64,000 bases of DNA, taken from assembly GCA_027596075.1 (NCBI GenBank), contig JADGJC010000151.1, forward strand, positions 28,615-92,614, given 5' to 3'. Under the pieces are notes generated by a model that saw only the letters and a program-made list of their open reading frames with translations, was not told where the DNA came from and ran no database searches. The DNA comes from Rhizophlyctis rosea (taxonomy: Eukaryota > Chytridiomycota > Chytridiomycetes > Rhizophlyctidales > Rhizophlyctidaceae). The translations under genes were made by a program, and so were the position numbers. This document shows, piece by piece, positions 22,633 to 34,409 of the stretch (the stretch's first letter is position 1; each line of letters begins with the position of its first letter).

Positions 22633-25600
22633 ATGGGTCCGAAGAAGAAGAAGAAGGCCCCTGTGCCAAACACTAGAGGCTTCGCAACTACTAGCATCAT
22701 AAAGCCGCAACCGAAAGAAGAGCAGGAAGATGTACCGCCCTCTGACTTAATTCCGGACGATGCGCCCAGCGGAAGAGCACTAGACGCCAACTCCGCTGCA
22801 ACAATAGACACCTCTCCTGTTGTCGCCGTGCTAGAGGAAGCTGCAGATGACTGGGAAAAAAGCGTCTCGGCACTACCCCCGCTAGCGGGCGTGCCAGATG
22901 TCAGTGCCATGGTCAGAACCACCACACTGAAACTCCACCTCGACTTTGCAAAAGACGAACGCCGTAGGAGGGAGATCAACCGAGACAACTCGATACCCAT
23001 TCTAAGGTTAGGGAACGAGGTAGAGAAATATATGCAGGAGTTCTTGACGACGCTCGATGCTTTCAAAGCCCATGGTGGGTTTTTGACTCAGATGTACTCG
23101 TTATAGATAGCAGGATGGGTGATTGTAACACCAATATTTCGTTGATGAATTATCAAACTTCTAAGGACATTGTCTCATCTCGCAATCTGTGCCCTTTGTT
23201 GGTAGACTGGGTATCGGAAGAAGCGTCGGAGGAAACATCTGTTCCTCGCCTATATACAAATTACATGCTGCTAGAACGCCTTGGCTTTCAAGAAGCAGAT
23301 ATTGTGCAAGCGATGAAAGTCACCGGCGGTCACAGGAGTAGCACTGTTCTCACTTGGGTAGGTTGGTGGGAACGCCACAAAAAAACCACTCAACTCCATG
23401 CTCATGATCGCACCATGTAGCTTTGCATCAATGTACCGATTGAGCGACTCCCTACCGCATTTACTGATAAACTGGACTACGATCGTGGTATGCTCCTGTA
23501 ACGACAACAAATGTCTTTGCAGATAGATAATGGTTTGCCTGACAGGGAATACGATCAGTATGAAAGCAGCAGAAAGGGCTGCCGATTCACCACGTCCTGA
23601 GCAGAAGCAAGCTGCTTCAGAGGTCGCAATAATTGATCCACCTGTCACTACCAAAACCTCCAATAGCAACGCAAGTGCAGACGCAGACATAAAATCTTGG
23701 ATATTGCGTAGCACCGCGTTGGTACGTGTGCTGATCGTTGAGAACTTCGAAAACTTAGTTGACATTGCATATGCTAGGACAGCGACTCGGACGACAGCGA
23801 CGATCTTGAAGCTCAGGCAAAGCAGCTTGCCGTAAAGCATGGGGAATTCTATATGCAAATGGACGATGTTCTCGACAAAATCGCGCAAGCGAAAGCGTCG
23901 AAGGACAATCTTCGTGAGAAGGAGTTGAATTCATCTCTTCAGAGTATACGGAGGAAGTTGTCAGAGATAGAGGTTGATCCGGGCTTCAAGAGGGAAGAAG
24001 CGGAGAAACATTACTTGCAGTTGCAATCAGAACGGGAGAAGGTCATCCAAATAGAGTCTGATAATCAGGTCAAACCAATGGGCGACGAAACATCGGACAG
24101 TAAAGAGGATGACGGAGACGGAGACATGCTCCTAGACCTATTCGACGCACCCTCCGATCCCGCACCGACATCCGCTCCGCCCTCATCAACAACCACCTAC
24201 ACCATCCGCAGCATCACCGTCGGAAATTGGACCGGCCGCACGCCCAAACAACTGCTTCAAGACTGGATCAGTAAGAACGCGCGAGGTGCAAACATCACAT
24301 ACGTGCCGATCAAAGATTCCGGGAGAGGATTCCGGGCTGGGCTGCGATTTTCGGGAGGGAAGGGGAAGGAGAAGGTGGATGGCGTATCGGTTGAGATGGG
24401 GAATGAGGAAAGGGTGGAGACGAAGAAGGATGCGGAGGAGTTTGTTGCTGTGAGTTGGTTACTTGTGATGCTCGTCTATCGTTCATCTTTTTGACGTACT
24501 TTCAGATGAAAGCACTATACCATCTTGCTGGCGACTTGCCACTCCATCGCTCCCTCCCACCAGCATTCCGTGACGTATGGCTAGAATGGGTTAATTCCGT
24601 GGTACGAATCATCACAAACTTGCACTCTGGAAAATATAATACCAAATTTCACACTGCAGAAAGACGAGGAAGATCGACAACGCCGGAAAGTTGAAGAGGA
24701 ACGTATCAAGGCGGTTGCTCCTTTGGCGGAGGCGCGGGATCAACTTATCAAGGTGCGGCAGATGACTATTGTGTTGCCACTAATGGGAAGCGGAATACTC
24801 ATCCATCTCCTTCGGCAATGACAGGAATACAAGGAGTCCTTAGCAGCAACGCCCGCCTCATCCATTATCCAAAAGGAGTCATCAAAACAGGAATGGAGAC
24901 GGGTAACCTCCACTCTGAAAGATTTCGGCAAGCAATGGAGCCAGAGAACAAGGTCCGCCGAATATAATGAGATACTGGTAGGACGGAAAGAATGATTGTT
25001 CTGTATACATCTCAATCAAGTGTCTGACGTGGTTTTGGTTGAACCGCAACCAGAAACAACGACAAGTCCTTCCCGTCTACGCCATGCGAAACGAAATCCT
25101 AGCCGCAATATCATCCCACCAAGTCGTCATCATCTCCGGTGAAACCGGAAGGTAACTCACTCCTTTCCTTCCCACATATTCACCCCTCCCCATCACCTCA
25201 CCCTAACACATCCCACTCATCCAGCGGCAAATCCACCCAAATCCCCCAATTCATCCTCGAAGACGCTCTGGCAACCCTGCCTCCCGAATGTAGCATCATC
25301 TGTACGCAGCCCCGACGTATTTCGGCCGTTTCGATTGCGACGAGGGTGAGCGAGGAGATGGGGGATCTGAGGGGTGTTGGTGCGGATAGTTCTTTGGTGG
25401 GGTATGCGGTGAGGTTGGAAACGAGGATTGGGAGGGAGGGGAGGTTGGTATTTTGTACTACGGTGAGTTTTTGTGGGCTAACCGTAACGGGGAGTTCTTT
25501 TCGTATGGTGTCAGAGAATGGTTGAGTTGGCGGATGGCTGATTTGTTGTATCTGTGGTTGCAGGGAGTTTTGTTGAGACGGTTGGAAAGCGATAGGGATT

Positions 25601-28369
25601 TGACGGGCGTGACGCACGTTGTGGTTGATGAGGTTCATGAACGGAGTTTGGATTCGGATTTTTTGCTGTTGCTTTTGAGGGGACTTTTGGAGCGGAGGCG
25701 GGATTTGAAGTAAGTGTTGCTTACCTCCTACCTTTCCACTGCCTGGGCATCCCACTCACACAAGAACAAAGGATCATACTCATGAGCGCCACCGCCGAAG
25801 CATCCCGATTCGCCAATTACTTTTCTTCCATCTCCCTGGGAGGAAGCGACGTTCCATGCGTCACCGTCCCCGGCAAGACATACCCCGTCACGTCGTACTT
25901 CATGGAGGATGCGATAGAAATGACGGGGTACAAGGTCGAGGCTGGATCGGAGTATGCTGTTAAGAAGGATCGGAGGATTAGAGATGGGGGAACGGTTGCG
26001 GTTGCGGGGAAGGGTGGGAAGATGAGACATGTGAGGGTTCAGTGGGAGGAAGAGGAGGATGGGGTTTTTGGTGGGGGAGGAGAGGAGGAGGAGGGTGAGG
26101 AGGGGGAAGCTGAAGGCGCGGACGAAGTCTACGACGAAGACTCCACCCTTGACTCGGACACCCTCGACGCCGCACCAACATACACCCCTCAAACCCACCG
26201 CACAATCGCCCTCCTCGATCCACGTAAGCTCAACTTAGATCTCGTAGAACGAGTCGTGAGACATGTTGTAAACGATATGGACCACGAGTCTGATGGGAGC
26301 GTGTTGGTGTTCTTACCTGGGTTAGCGGAGATCCGGAAGTTGAGCGATATGTTGAGTGTTGAGGAGCGGAGGAGTGGGAATGGGAAGGGGGGACGGGGAG
26401 GGGGAATGGTGGTGTTGCCTTTGCATAGTGTTTTGAGTGGGAGTGAGCAGGGTAAAGGTGAGTTTCGGATTTACAAAAACGCTTTTCGTTGCGATTTCGT
26501 CACGTCTGCTCAGGCAACATACATCCATCTCACCTATACGTCTTTCCCCCAACCGCCACAGTATTCAAACCCGCCCCACCCAACATGCGCAAAATCGTCC
26601 TAGCAACCAACATCGCCGAAACGGGTATAACCATCCCAGACGTCGTGTGCGTTATTGACACCGTCCGAGCGCGGGAAGTAACGTACGACGAACGCCGCAA
26701 CATTACGCGGTTGGCGGAAGTCTTGGTTTCGAAAGCGAATTGTAAGCAACGACGTGGGAGGGCGGGACGTGTTAGGGCGGGGGTGTGTTATCATTTGGTG
26801 GAGAGGGAGGTGTTTGAGGGTTTGGTATGTGTTTCTGTTTTTATGGCCTGCGGTATGTCTCACCGGTTTGCCTTGATTGTGTTGACTGATTTACGATGCG
26901 TAGCCCGACCATCGCCCGCCGGAGATGCTACGACTTCCGTTGGAGGAACTTTGTTTGCATATCAAGGCGACTGTTCGGGAGGAGGGTGGTGCGACTAAGA
27001 TTGCGGATGTGCTTGCGAGGGCGTTGGACCCGCCGCCCGTGAAGCATGTTGTGCGGGCCGTGACGTTGTTGCAGCAGGTACGGATCCAATCTTGAATCCC
27101 ATCATCACGAACAACAACCTATCACTCAACATTTTTATAGATCCAAGCACTGGATCCAACGGAATCCCTAACACCGCTAGGAGCACAGTTGTCCGGCTTG
27201 CCCGTTGATGCGCGGTTAGGCAAGATGCTTCTCTTTGCGTGTGGGTTGAGGTGCCTCGACCCGGTTTTGACCGTTGCTGCGAGTTTGAGTTTGGGGAAGA
27301 GTCCGTTTTTGAGGCCGTTTGGGAGGGAGGCTGAGGCGGATGCGGCGAGGGTTGGGTTTAGGACGGGTATGTATTCGTTGGTAGCATTTTTCTTTCTCCC
27401 ACCAGGTTCAGTTGGTGTGGATGCTGATATCCATATAACATTTTTTGTGATATAGAGGAATCCGACCTCCTGACAATCTCAACAGCCTACACCCACTGGC
27501 GCACCCTACACCTAAAACGCACCCCACTCACCACAATCCGCGACTTCTGCGACCGTCATTTCCTAAACGTCCAAAACCTCCTCATGATCGAAGAAGCCCG
27601 AGCACAACTCCTCCGCGCCCTCCTACCAGGTGGATCCATCTCCCTCCCCACCAACGCAACCGACTTCACTAAAACCACAACCCAACAACGCGGGTTGGTC
27701 TTTACAACCGTACCCGACATCTACAACGAAAACGCCGACTCCGTACCGGTCGTCATGAGCGCTATCACAGCAGGATTATATCCCAACATCCTCCTCCTAG
27801 ATCCACCCCTCCCCTCCAGCATCGGTAGTGCTGGTTCCAGCCCACTATTACATGCGCCGGGGAGGGTAGACATGGTCCGGGTGCACAAGGGAAGCGTGGT
27901 TAGTGGGATGAGGTTGGATAGTGGATGGTTTGTGTGTCATGGGATTAAAGGGGAACAGCAGAGGGATGGAGGGGCGGGCAAAGTGAAGGCTGTGGCGTGG
28001 GATTTAAATAGGACGGGTGGGGGGGCGTTGTTGGGGGTTGGTGTTGGGGATGTTGGTGTTGATGTGAGTTCTGTTGGTCATTGACCGTTTCTTCTGTGTT
28101 GGTGCAGTTTGGCTGATACTGATCTTTTACTTGTTGCCTTTTCATAGCATTTGCAAGGAACGTTACACCCACTGGAACCATCTAGTAAGTTGGTGGTGCG
28201 GTCCCCGCCACGGACTGCGTCTATCATTGCAGAGTTTGGGCGGCGGGTGAGGGGGGCTTTGGAGAGGAGGATGCATGGGTCGGTAGCTGCAAATGAAAAG
28301 GGTGATGATGAGGCGATTAGATTGTTCATCAAACTCGTCGAGGACGAGGCGAAGGGACGGTCTAAATAG
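22633..28369 (+). CDS. DHX29-like DEAH-box RNA helicase
   Basis: A large multi-exon gene from [17 protein letters not shown] (ATG 22633) to AKGRSK-stop at 28369. The Lys-rich start and the N-terminal region with [18 protein letters not shown] are characteristic of DHX29 (fungal YLR419W type). DHX29 helps 43S ribosomal complexes scan structured 5' UTRs. Helicase motifs in order: GETGSGKST (split by an intron after AG at 25151), [17 protein letters not shown] (25628-25645), [39 protein letters not shown] and [12 protein letters not shown]. Then the HA2/ratchet region ([33 protein letters not shown]) and an OB-fold tail follow. RGRAGR is preceded by QR as usual in DEAH enzymes. There are more than ten introns; an acidic insertion ([21 protein letters not shown], 26047-26110) sits in the RecA1-RecA2 linker region, where DHX29 also has acidic sequence. 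The function is inferred from the family. Confidence 0.92.
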
Positions 28370-28656
28370 ATTTGTTTGGTGGCCGTTCTTTGAAGGCATC
28401 ATATTTCGCACTTGCAGTTCCCAATCGCATGCGCTTCCGATGTGACGCCGTTTCCGGACAAGGAACAACCTCTGCAATACATACACAACAATTTGGGCTC
28501 TTCAAACCCATACCCTGAATGGTAATGCACAGCTCGCCTTCCACACCAAGGCCCCCTTCGCATCATAACAAGAATCCATCACCACTACAAAAACTGTCAT
28601 CAAACGCAAACGAAATCGTTCTGACTCTTTCCCAAAAACCTTCGTAAATTAATAAA
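28370..28656. other. convergent intergenic region
   Basis: Short region between the 3' ends of the DHX29-like (+) and mL44 (-) genes; nothing else is seen. Confidence 0.5.
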
Positions 28657-29992
28657 TTATGCTCGCTGTACATTATCCTCAAAAAACGAAATATCCGCCT
28701 CCTGCTCGCTCGCATCCTCTCCAAGCTCCACCCCAGGTACTTCCGCCATGAATATTTTGTCGATCACGGCTTTAGCCGCCTGAAAACGCAATCATTCGAT
28801 GAGACAAAAAAATAAGATACCAATACGTCCATCGAACGAGCATCGAGACATACCCTAGACTCTGCCAACTCAGACGTCAACCCAAACCCTCGCGCAATAA
28901 GTTCGTCCCCATTGTACATCCCAACGATGTAAACGGGGTTGTTTGTTAGGTGCTCGAATTTGGGGAGGGGTGCGTTGATTAAGCTGTTAGGATTTTCATC
29001 AGTGAATATGACCTGCAAAAATTCCGAGAAGCCTGTCCATCCCAAATCATCAAACCTACCGTGCCACAGGCCGACTCAAGTTCTTCGTATCCGAAATCCG
29101 TGCGAGGAGAGTTTTTGGGTAGCTTAGTTTGGCGTGGAGATCGACGTCTGGTGTTTCTGTGACGAAATGTTGTTTGAAGAAGCTTTGTGCTGCTGATGGG
29201 CCCTGTTTGCGCAGATGGTAGGTAAATGAGCCGGTCCACGTCCCAGAACCAATGCGTGCCCCAAATCGGCCATGTAAATTACCTTCTCCAGATATAATGC
29301 ACCAAACAATGCGGTCAGTACTCTCCGAGCGATCGCCGATTCCGCTTGTTTAGTTTCCTATCGGTATGCGTGTGAGACTTTGGGAACTGCCGGGCCAGGC
29401 CAACGACTAGCAGACACATACACCAAACGCCATGACGTTCCGAATCCCTAGATTCTCCGCCACCCTGTGTAAGTTTGTTCTTCCCGTCAGCGAATCTGCT
29501 AAGTTCTCCGCGGCGTCCGCCGATAGGCGTGGTTGAGTTGCGTGGATATAGTTTGTTGCGCAGTATGATAGGATTTGCTTGCCTGAAATTGCCGGCGAGG
29601 AGTAAGACGTCGTGACAATTAGTACTTGTACAGGGAAACGCCGATTGCTTTTTGATGTGAGGTAGAGCCTTACCTAAGAATTCCATCCTTGTATGGTCGG
29701 GGTAAAGCAGTTGACCGTCTGGTGTTGGCGCATGGTGGAGGGCGTTGTTGAGCTTTTGAGGAGATATATCGTCGAGACCAAACTTCTTCGCAAAGGCGGC
29801 TTTGACCTCTGCGGAGGGCCGTGGTTGACGGGGCAGTTGTTCGACATTGGAGCGGGACGACGGTTGCTGTGTGAAGGGGGAGGAGGCATATGTTCGGGTT
29901 GGGGCAGGGCGGGCGGAGGCGGGGATCAGGGATTGTGAGGAAATAGAGGAGGGTAACCGCCGTATGGAGGTTGTCAGTCGTGGTGTCGCCAT
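28657..29992 (-). CDS. mitochondrial large-subunit ribosomal protein mL44 (RNase III-like fold + dsRBD)
   Basis: A mitoribosome protein built on a catalytically dead RNase III fold plus a double-stranded-RNA-binding domain. The ATG at 29992 starts MATPRLTTSIRRLPSSISSQ, a Ser/Arg-rich mitochondrial presequence. Then come KKFGLDDISPQKLNNALHH and TRMEFLGKQILSYCATNYI. After that are RLSADAAENLADSLTGRTNL, VAENLGIRNVMAFG and QAESAIARRVLTALFGALYL. These are the RNase III-type helices seen in mL44 (MRPL44/yeast MRPL3). The final exons hold a dsRBD with MYNGDELIARGFGLTSELAESRA and AKAVIDKIFMAEV, ending before the stop at 28657. RNase III catalytic acidic signature residues are not obvious. The gene has five or six exons. 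It is divergent from the Vma12-like gene 318 bases upstream and convergent with the helicase gene. Confidence 0.88.
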
Positions 29993-30310
29993 CGCTGAGC
30001 GTCCTGCGAAGGGGTGGGTTTGGCCGTTTCGGGGTTAGTGGAGATGTGCCTGTCAATGTCGAGGAGCAGGAGATCACGGTGTGGGTGAGAGAGAGAAATT
30101 CAAATTTGTTTTGTTTACAGAATCACGACTGATCCACTTTGTCGGGTTTGTCAATGTAGCCGGTTTTGGAAGGTGTGTCGCGTGGCTGCGCATAAGCCCG
30201 ACAAGCCCATCGCAGGACTTCCCCCAACACGTCGCGTCCCCCTGCCCCCAAAAGAATGTGCTTTCCCACGATCACCTCTCAACCATCTTATCCACTCCTA
30301 AAACGTCACG

Positions 30311-31118
30311 ATGGTCCGCCTAATAGTCACAGAGCGCATAGCAGAAGCAATAGCCGCAATAAACGACTCAAAAACAGCACCAGAGACCCTACGAGCAGAT
30401 ATCGCCGCTCTCGACATAGATGATGCCCCAAAAACCATTCCTCACGCTCTGTTGTGCCACGTATCAAAGACTCTGCTAGAAGAAACAAGTGCGTTGTATT
30501 GATGGCTCCTGGAGAAAACCTTCGTGTCGTTCAGATCATTCATACTGTACGCGTCCAGGTGACCCCAAATACCACCTACACACCCTCCTTCGCGGCAGCT
30601 CCTTCCACCTCAACGTCCCAAAACCACGCACAAAAGTACGCGTAACCCTCAAAATCATCCTCCCGCCTATCCCACATATCTAACTCCACCCACTTCACTC
30701 ACAAACACAAACACACACAGAGCCCCGCCCTCCTCAAACTCCTCGAAGAAGCCCAACTCAAACTCGACGAACAAGCCTATGAAGAAATGACACGCTCAAT
30801 ATCCCAAAAACACCTGCAAACAAATCGTACATCCCTAGCACAGGACCTCAAACACGCCAATAGGGCCATCACAGCGATGGTCAATGTTGTGTTTTCGATG
30901 ATTGCGGTGTTCACGGCGTTGTTTTACTTTGGTCACACGGTGACGAATGATGTTGCTATGGTGGGCCTGGTTTTGCTTATGTTGGACCGCGTCGAGTCAG
31001 ACGTACTGATGCCGTTATCAATCAACAGAGAACGCTACTATCCCTCTTCGGTGCACTCGTAGTCGGCATCGCAGAAGGATGGTTCTTCTCAAAAGACCTA
31101 ATCAAAGGCGACTTCTAA
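30311..31118 (+). CDS. V-ATPase assembly factor Vma12 / TMEM199 homologue
   Basis: An ER membrane protein needed to assemble the V0 sector of the vacuolar H+-ATPase. Exon 1 (MVRLIVTERIAEAIAAIND) encodes the cytosolic N-terminus. Exon 2 near 30559-30637 reads GDPKYHLHTLLRGSSFHLNV, matching the family's Tyr-x-Leu-His-x-Leu-Leu-x-Gly-Ser motif. The next exon, from 30721, reads SPALLKLLEEAQLKLDEQAY and then the first hydrophobic helix (AITAMVNVVFSMIAVFTALFYF). The last exon has the second helix (LLSLFGALVVGIAEGWFF) and a short basic/acidic tail KDLIKGDF. Two helices with both ends cytosolic match the family. Introns are 50-80 bases. The family call is good. Confidence 0.85.
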
Positions 31119-31247
31119 TCCCCACCTAATTTTCTCTCCTCCTCCCATTTGTACATATTACCCCCTAATCTAAATCAACACTATGTACATAAACAGTCAA
31201 AAATACCTACTCTACATACGCAATCGATTCTACTGTAATTACATATT

Positions 31248-33037
31248 CTACGTTTTCTTCTGCCTCCACGCCAAAGCCGCCTCCATATACCCACTCAAAT
31301 CCCCATCCAAAACATTCTGCACATCCCCACGCTCGTAACCGGTTCTCAGGTCTTTGATCATTTGGTAGGGTTGCATTACGTATGACCGGATCTGAGAGCC
31401 CCAGGACATATCAGCTAAACCCGCATGTTGATCTGCCCTCGCTTGGGCCCTATCGGTAGGGTATCAGTTGATTGTCCAAACACAAAAGGAAAGAACCAAT
31501 CACAAGAACTTACTGTGCCTGCAACTCCTTCTGATATAGCTTCGCTTTCAACATTTGCATAGCTGTAGCTCTATTCATATGTTGTGACCGTTCTGTTTGA
31601 CACTTTCACCATGCGATGTCAGTCCCTCATGAATCAGCGCACCAATCACGACGATTGACCTCCCCCATACTCACGCTAACTGTAATCCCCGTCGGAACAT
31701 GCGTAATCCGAATCGCACTCTCCGTCTTATTCACATGTTGTCCACCCGCCCCCTGCGCTCTCATCGTTTCGATCTTCAAGTCGCCCGGCGGCAGCTCGAT
31801 GTCTTTCATGCTGGAATTGGAGGCTTCGAAGGATGGGTATACTTGGACGGATATGAAGGATGTGTGTCGCTTGGACTGGAGGGATCGCATTCAGTGATGG
31901 TCAGACAGTTGCGAAGGAGGCAGTACATACATTAGAATCAAACGGAGATATTCGCACAAATCGATGAATTCCCGATTCGTTTTTGCACCATCCGTATGCG
32001 TATTCACCCGTCATTTGTAGTGTTGCGCTTTTGAGGCCGGCTACTTCGCCTTTTAGTTCGTCGACTATTTTCACTGATTCGGATGTGCGTGATCAGTACC
32101 ATCATCCCAAACCAATACGCACATCTCGCCATTAGCAAACCTTCGAAGTCCTGAGACAGCCCCCACTTCTCGTACATCCGCATAATAATCTGCACCCAAT
32201 CCTGCGACTCCGTCCCACCACTTCCTGCTCGCAGTTCGATGAAGCACCCGTTTTGGTCTGCCTCTTCCGACCTACGTACGACAAGCCTTTCAGTATGATG
32301 CACACCAAATACATAGTACTTCTATACCCACATCAGCAACTTGAATGTATATCTATCTAAATTCTCTTCCAGTGCGGTCAGATCTGATGTGACGTCGTCT
32401 AATAGTCCAGCGTCGTTTTCTTCCTGCGCTAGATCTGTGGGAATGGATCCCAAGAGGCGGAGGGTGTAAGCTTCAGGTACAATGTAACGTCAAACCAATG
32501 CGGACACGTACGCAATAGCTCCTTGGCGTCTTCAGCCCGCCGCTGAAATGAATCGTACTCTTTCAACATGTCCGTCACTTGCGATAATCGTTTCTGTGAT
32601 GCTATGGCTCGCTGGGCGTCATCTGACCAGATTTGATCTGACTGATGGTTGCGGGTTAGAGCACTTGCGGTGTCAAAGGTGCCGATGTCAAGCAAACTGT
32701 GGGGGTTACGGACCTTCATGTCTTCACTCAATTTGTCAAACTCCTTCCGCAACGACGACCAGTCCTGCTGACTTTCGGTCAACGCGAGGAGACGGTCGAT
32801 CTCCGCAACTATTACGTTTACTGAGCGTCCGTCGTGTGCTGGGGAGGAGTTGTGGCGACATTGGCGGCATATGAAAACTTTCGGGAGTGGGGGAAAAGCT
32901 GTATTTACGGTTGGATGTTGATGGCTGTTGAGGTGGAAGATGCTAGAGACATGTTTATGCGATATGAGTCGGGAGGAGTGCTTTGTGCGGCTTGCTGCGT
33001 ATCGCAGCAGAGACCGTGGTAGCCGTGGGAAGCCCAT
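31248..33037 (-). CDS. mitochondrial peptide chain release factor 2 (RF2-type)
   Basis: A class I release factor that reads UAA and UGA and triggers peptide release in mitochondria. The ATG at 33037 starts [20 protein letters not shown], an Arg-rich presequence. The RF2 N-terminal helical domain follows ([39 protein letters not shown]). Then comes [20 protein letters not shown], which is the RF2 rather than the RF1 form. The codon-recognition loop reads [12 protein letters not shown] with the tripeptide Ser-Pro-Phe (coded at 31940-31948), the RF2 signature; RF1 would have Pro-x-Thr. The GGQ catalytic motif is in [18 protein letters not shown] (31738-31746). The C-terminus ends [19 protein letters not shown]. 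About seven exons. It implies that UGA is a stop codon in this organism's mitochondria. Confidence 0.93.
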
Positions 33038-33175
33038 TAGGTAGGGACGAATTGAGATCGCAAAATAGATTTGTTTACTAGTTTTTGGACTAGGTATAGT
33101 AGGTATCGAAATGAAATTTATTGAGGTGACCCCTGTGGCTTAGCTGCACGCGAATTTCAACCCTCCGCCTAAATT

Positions 33176-33865
33176 GTGCTTTCCCGACTCTCTGCTCCCA
33201 GATCGTTTCTCCCATTCACGTCAAACTTCACTCACAAGATGACCACACCAAAGAAACGCACAACCGACTCCAAACCGACCTCCTCCTCCTCCGAACCCCT
33301 AGTCGACCTATCCAACGAAGAAGACCAATGGCGAATCATAAACGAAACCGGCATCCTCCACAAAGTAGCCGAAAACGACTCCAAAACCAAACGTGGCAAC
33401 AAAAAACGCTCCCAGCCCGAAGAATACGAAGACATCCCCCCACTCTTCCTCTCCATCCTCTTCGCCCTCCCTCTAACCGTTCTCCACGGCGGATTAGACT
33501 ACCTAGTCCACGTCCAATACGACTACGCCGACCACTTCAACATCACCCGCGTCCTCTCGCGTCAACTACCCCTCTTCCCAATCCTAATAACCTTCATCTA
33601 CTTCACGTCGAAATACAAATTTCACTGGCTGGCACAGTCGCTATTTACGGTTGCGAGTGCGGCGTCGGGGACGTATTTGGTGTATGTGACGAAAGAAGAC
33701 CAGACGTTTGGAGGGATGTTGAAGACGCCTGGATTGGCTATTTTGTGGATTTATTCGGTTATTCAGATGAATTTGGCGTTGGCTATTGTTAGTCTTGCGG
33801 GGACGTTTTTGTATTATCATAAGGAATGGTTTGAGGGTGGGGCGATTCGTAGTATGAATAAATGA
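33176..33865 (+). CDS. multi-pass membrane protein of the fungal DUF7719 type
   Basis: A single-exon gene with about four hydrophobic helices. The region PPLFLSILFALPLTVLHGGL then DYLVHVQYDYADHF is what I recall as a conserved fungal uncharacterised family (DUF7719). Further helices are LFPILITFIYFTSKY, LFTVASAASGTYLVYV and VIQMNLALAIVSLAGTFLYY. The first ATG (33176) gives 229 residues with an Arg/Ser/Phe lead that could be a presequence. The second ATG at 33239 (MTTPKKRTT) is preceded by acttcactcacaag and is an equally good start, giving 208 residues. No function is known to me. The divergent neighbour is the mitochondrial RF2 gene, 138 bases away. Confidence 0.75.
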   Translation: MLSRLSAPRSFLPFTSNFTHKMTTPKKRTTDSKPTSSSSEPLVDLSNEEDQWRIINETGILHKVAENDSKTKRGNKKRSQPEEYEDIPPLFLSILFALPLTVLHGGLDYLVHVQYDYADHFNITRVLSRQLPLFPILITFIYFTSKYKFHWLAQSLFTVASAASGTYLVYVTKEDQTFGGMLKTPGLAILWIYSVIQMNLALAIVSLAGTFLYYHKEWFEGGAIRSMNK

Positions 33866-34074
33866 CATGTTAGCTCTGAAGGGCATGATGAGTTGGTCCA
33901 CTGTGAACGTCAGTGCTTTGAGTTCATGACCTTGCGGAGTGGGGCCACTCTTCCGAAACATGTTGGATCTCCAGATACTGCGATCGTCCGTATGGTTGGA
34001 TGCTAACTGTGCACATGGTGTGTCAAAAGGATAAACCGCAAAAAAAGTCGTGAGCAGGTCCGGCGGTCATTATG

Positions 34075-34160
34075 TGTGTAGCCGGGGAATGAACCCACAA
34101 CTATCAGAAGAACTGACAGCGGCAGGGATGCCCGGACACTAATCACTATGCCATAGCTCC
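34075..34160 (-). ncRNA. tRNA-like (Pol III A/B box) element, doubtful
   Basis: On the minus strand TGGCATAGTGATTAGTG resembles a tRNA D-arm/A box, and GTGGGTTCATTCCCC resembles a T-arm/B box with one base missing. Between them lies a perfect 7-bp hairpin (CTGTCAG/CTGATAG). I cannot close a 7-bp acceptor stem or place an anticodon, so it is more likely a decayed tRNA or a tRNA-derived SINE head than a working tRNA. Confidence 0.25.
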
Positions 34161-34409
34161 GAATATTACTTCAACAGTATCTCCAAAAGGACATGCTCCT
34201 GAGTCCTGACATGCTCTGGGGATCAAGCCTTGCGTGCTGTACCTGTTTTCGGTTAAATTGCTCGCAATGGTGACTCACGCCATGTGATCGAGGGGCGCGT
34301 TGGAACACTTCCACGCGAACCCCTGGCCCTGACACAGCCCTGGTTTTGTTCGCGTGTCGCCAAGAATATCCCAACCATATCCCTCCATCCACACCCAAGA
34401 ATAACCACA

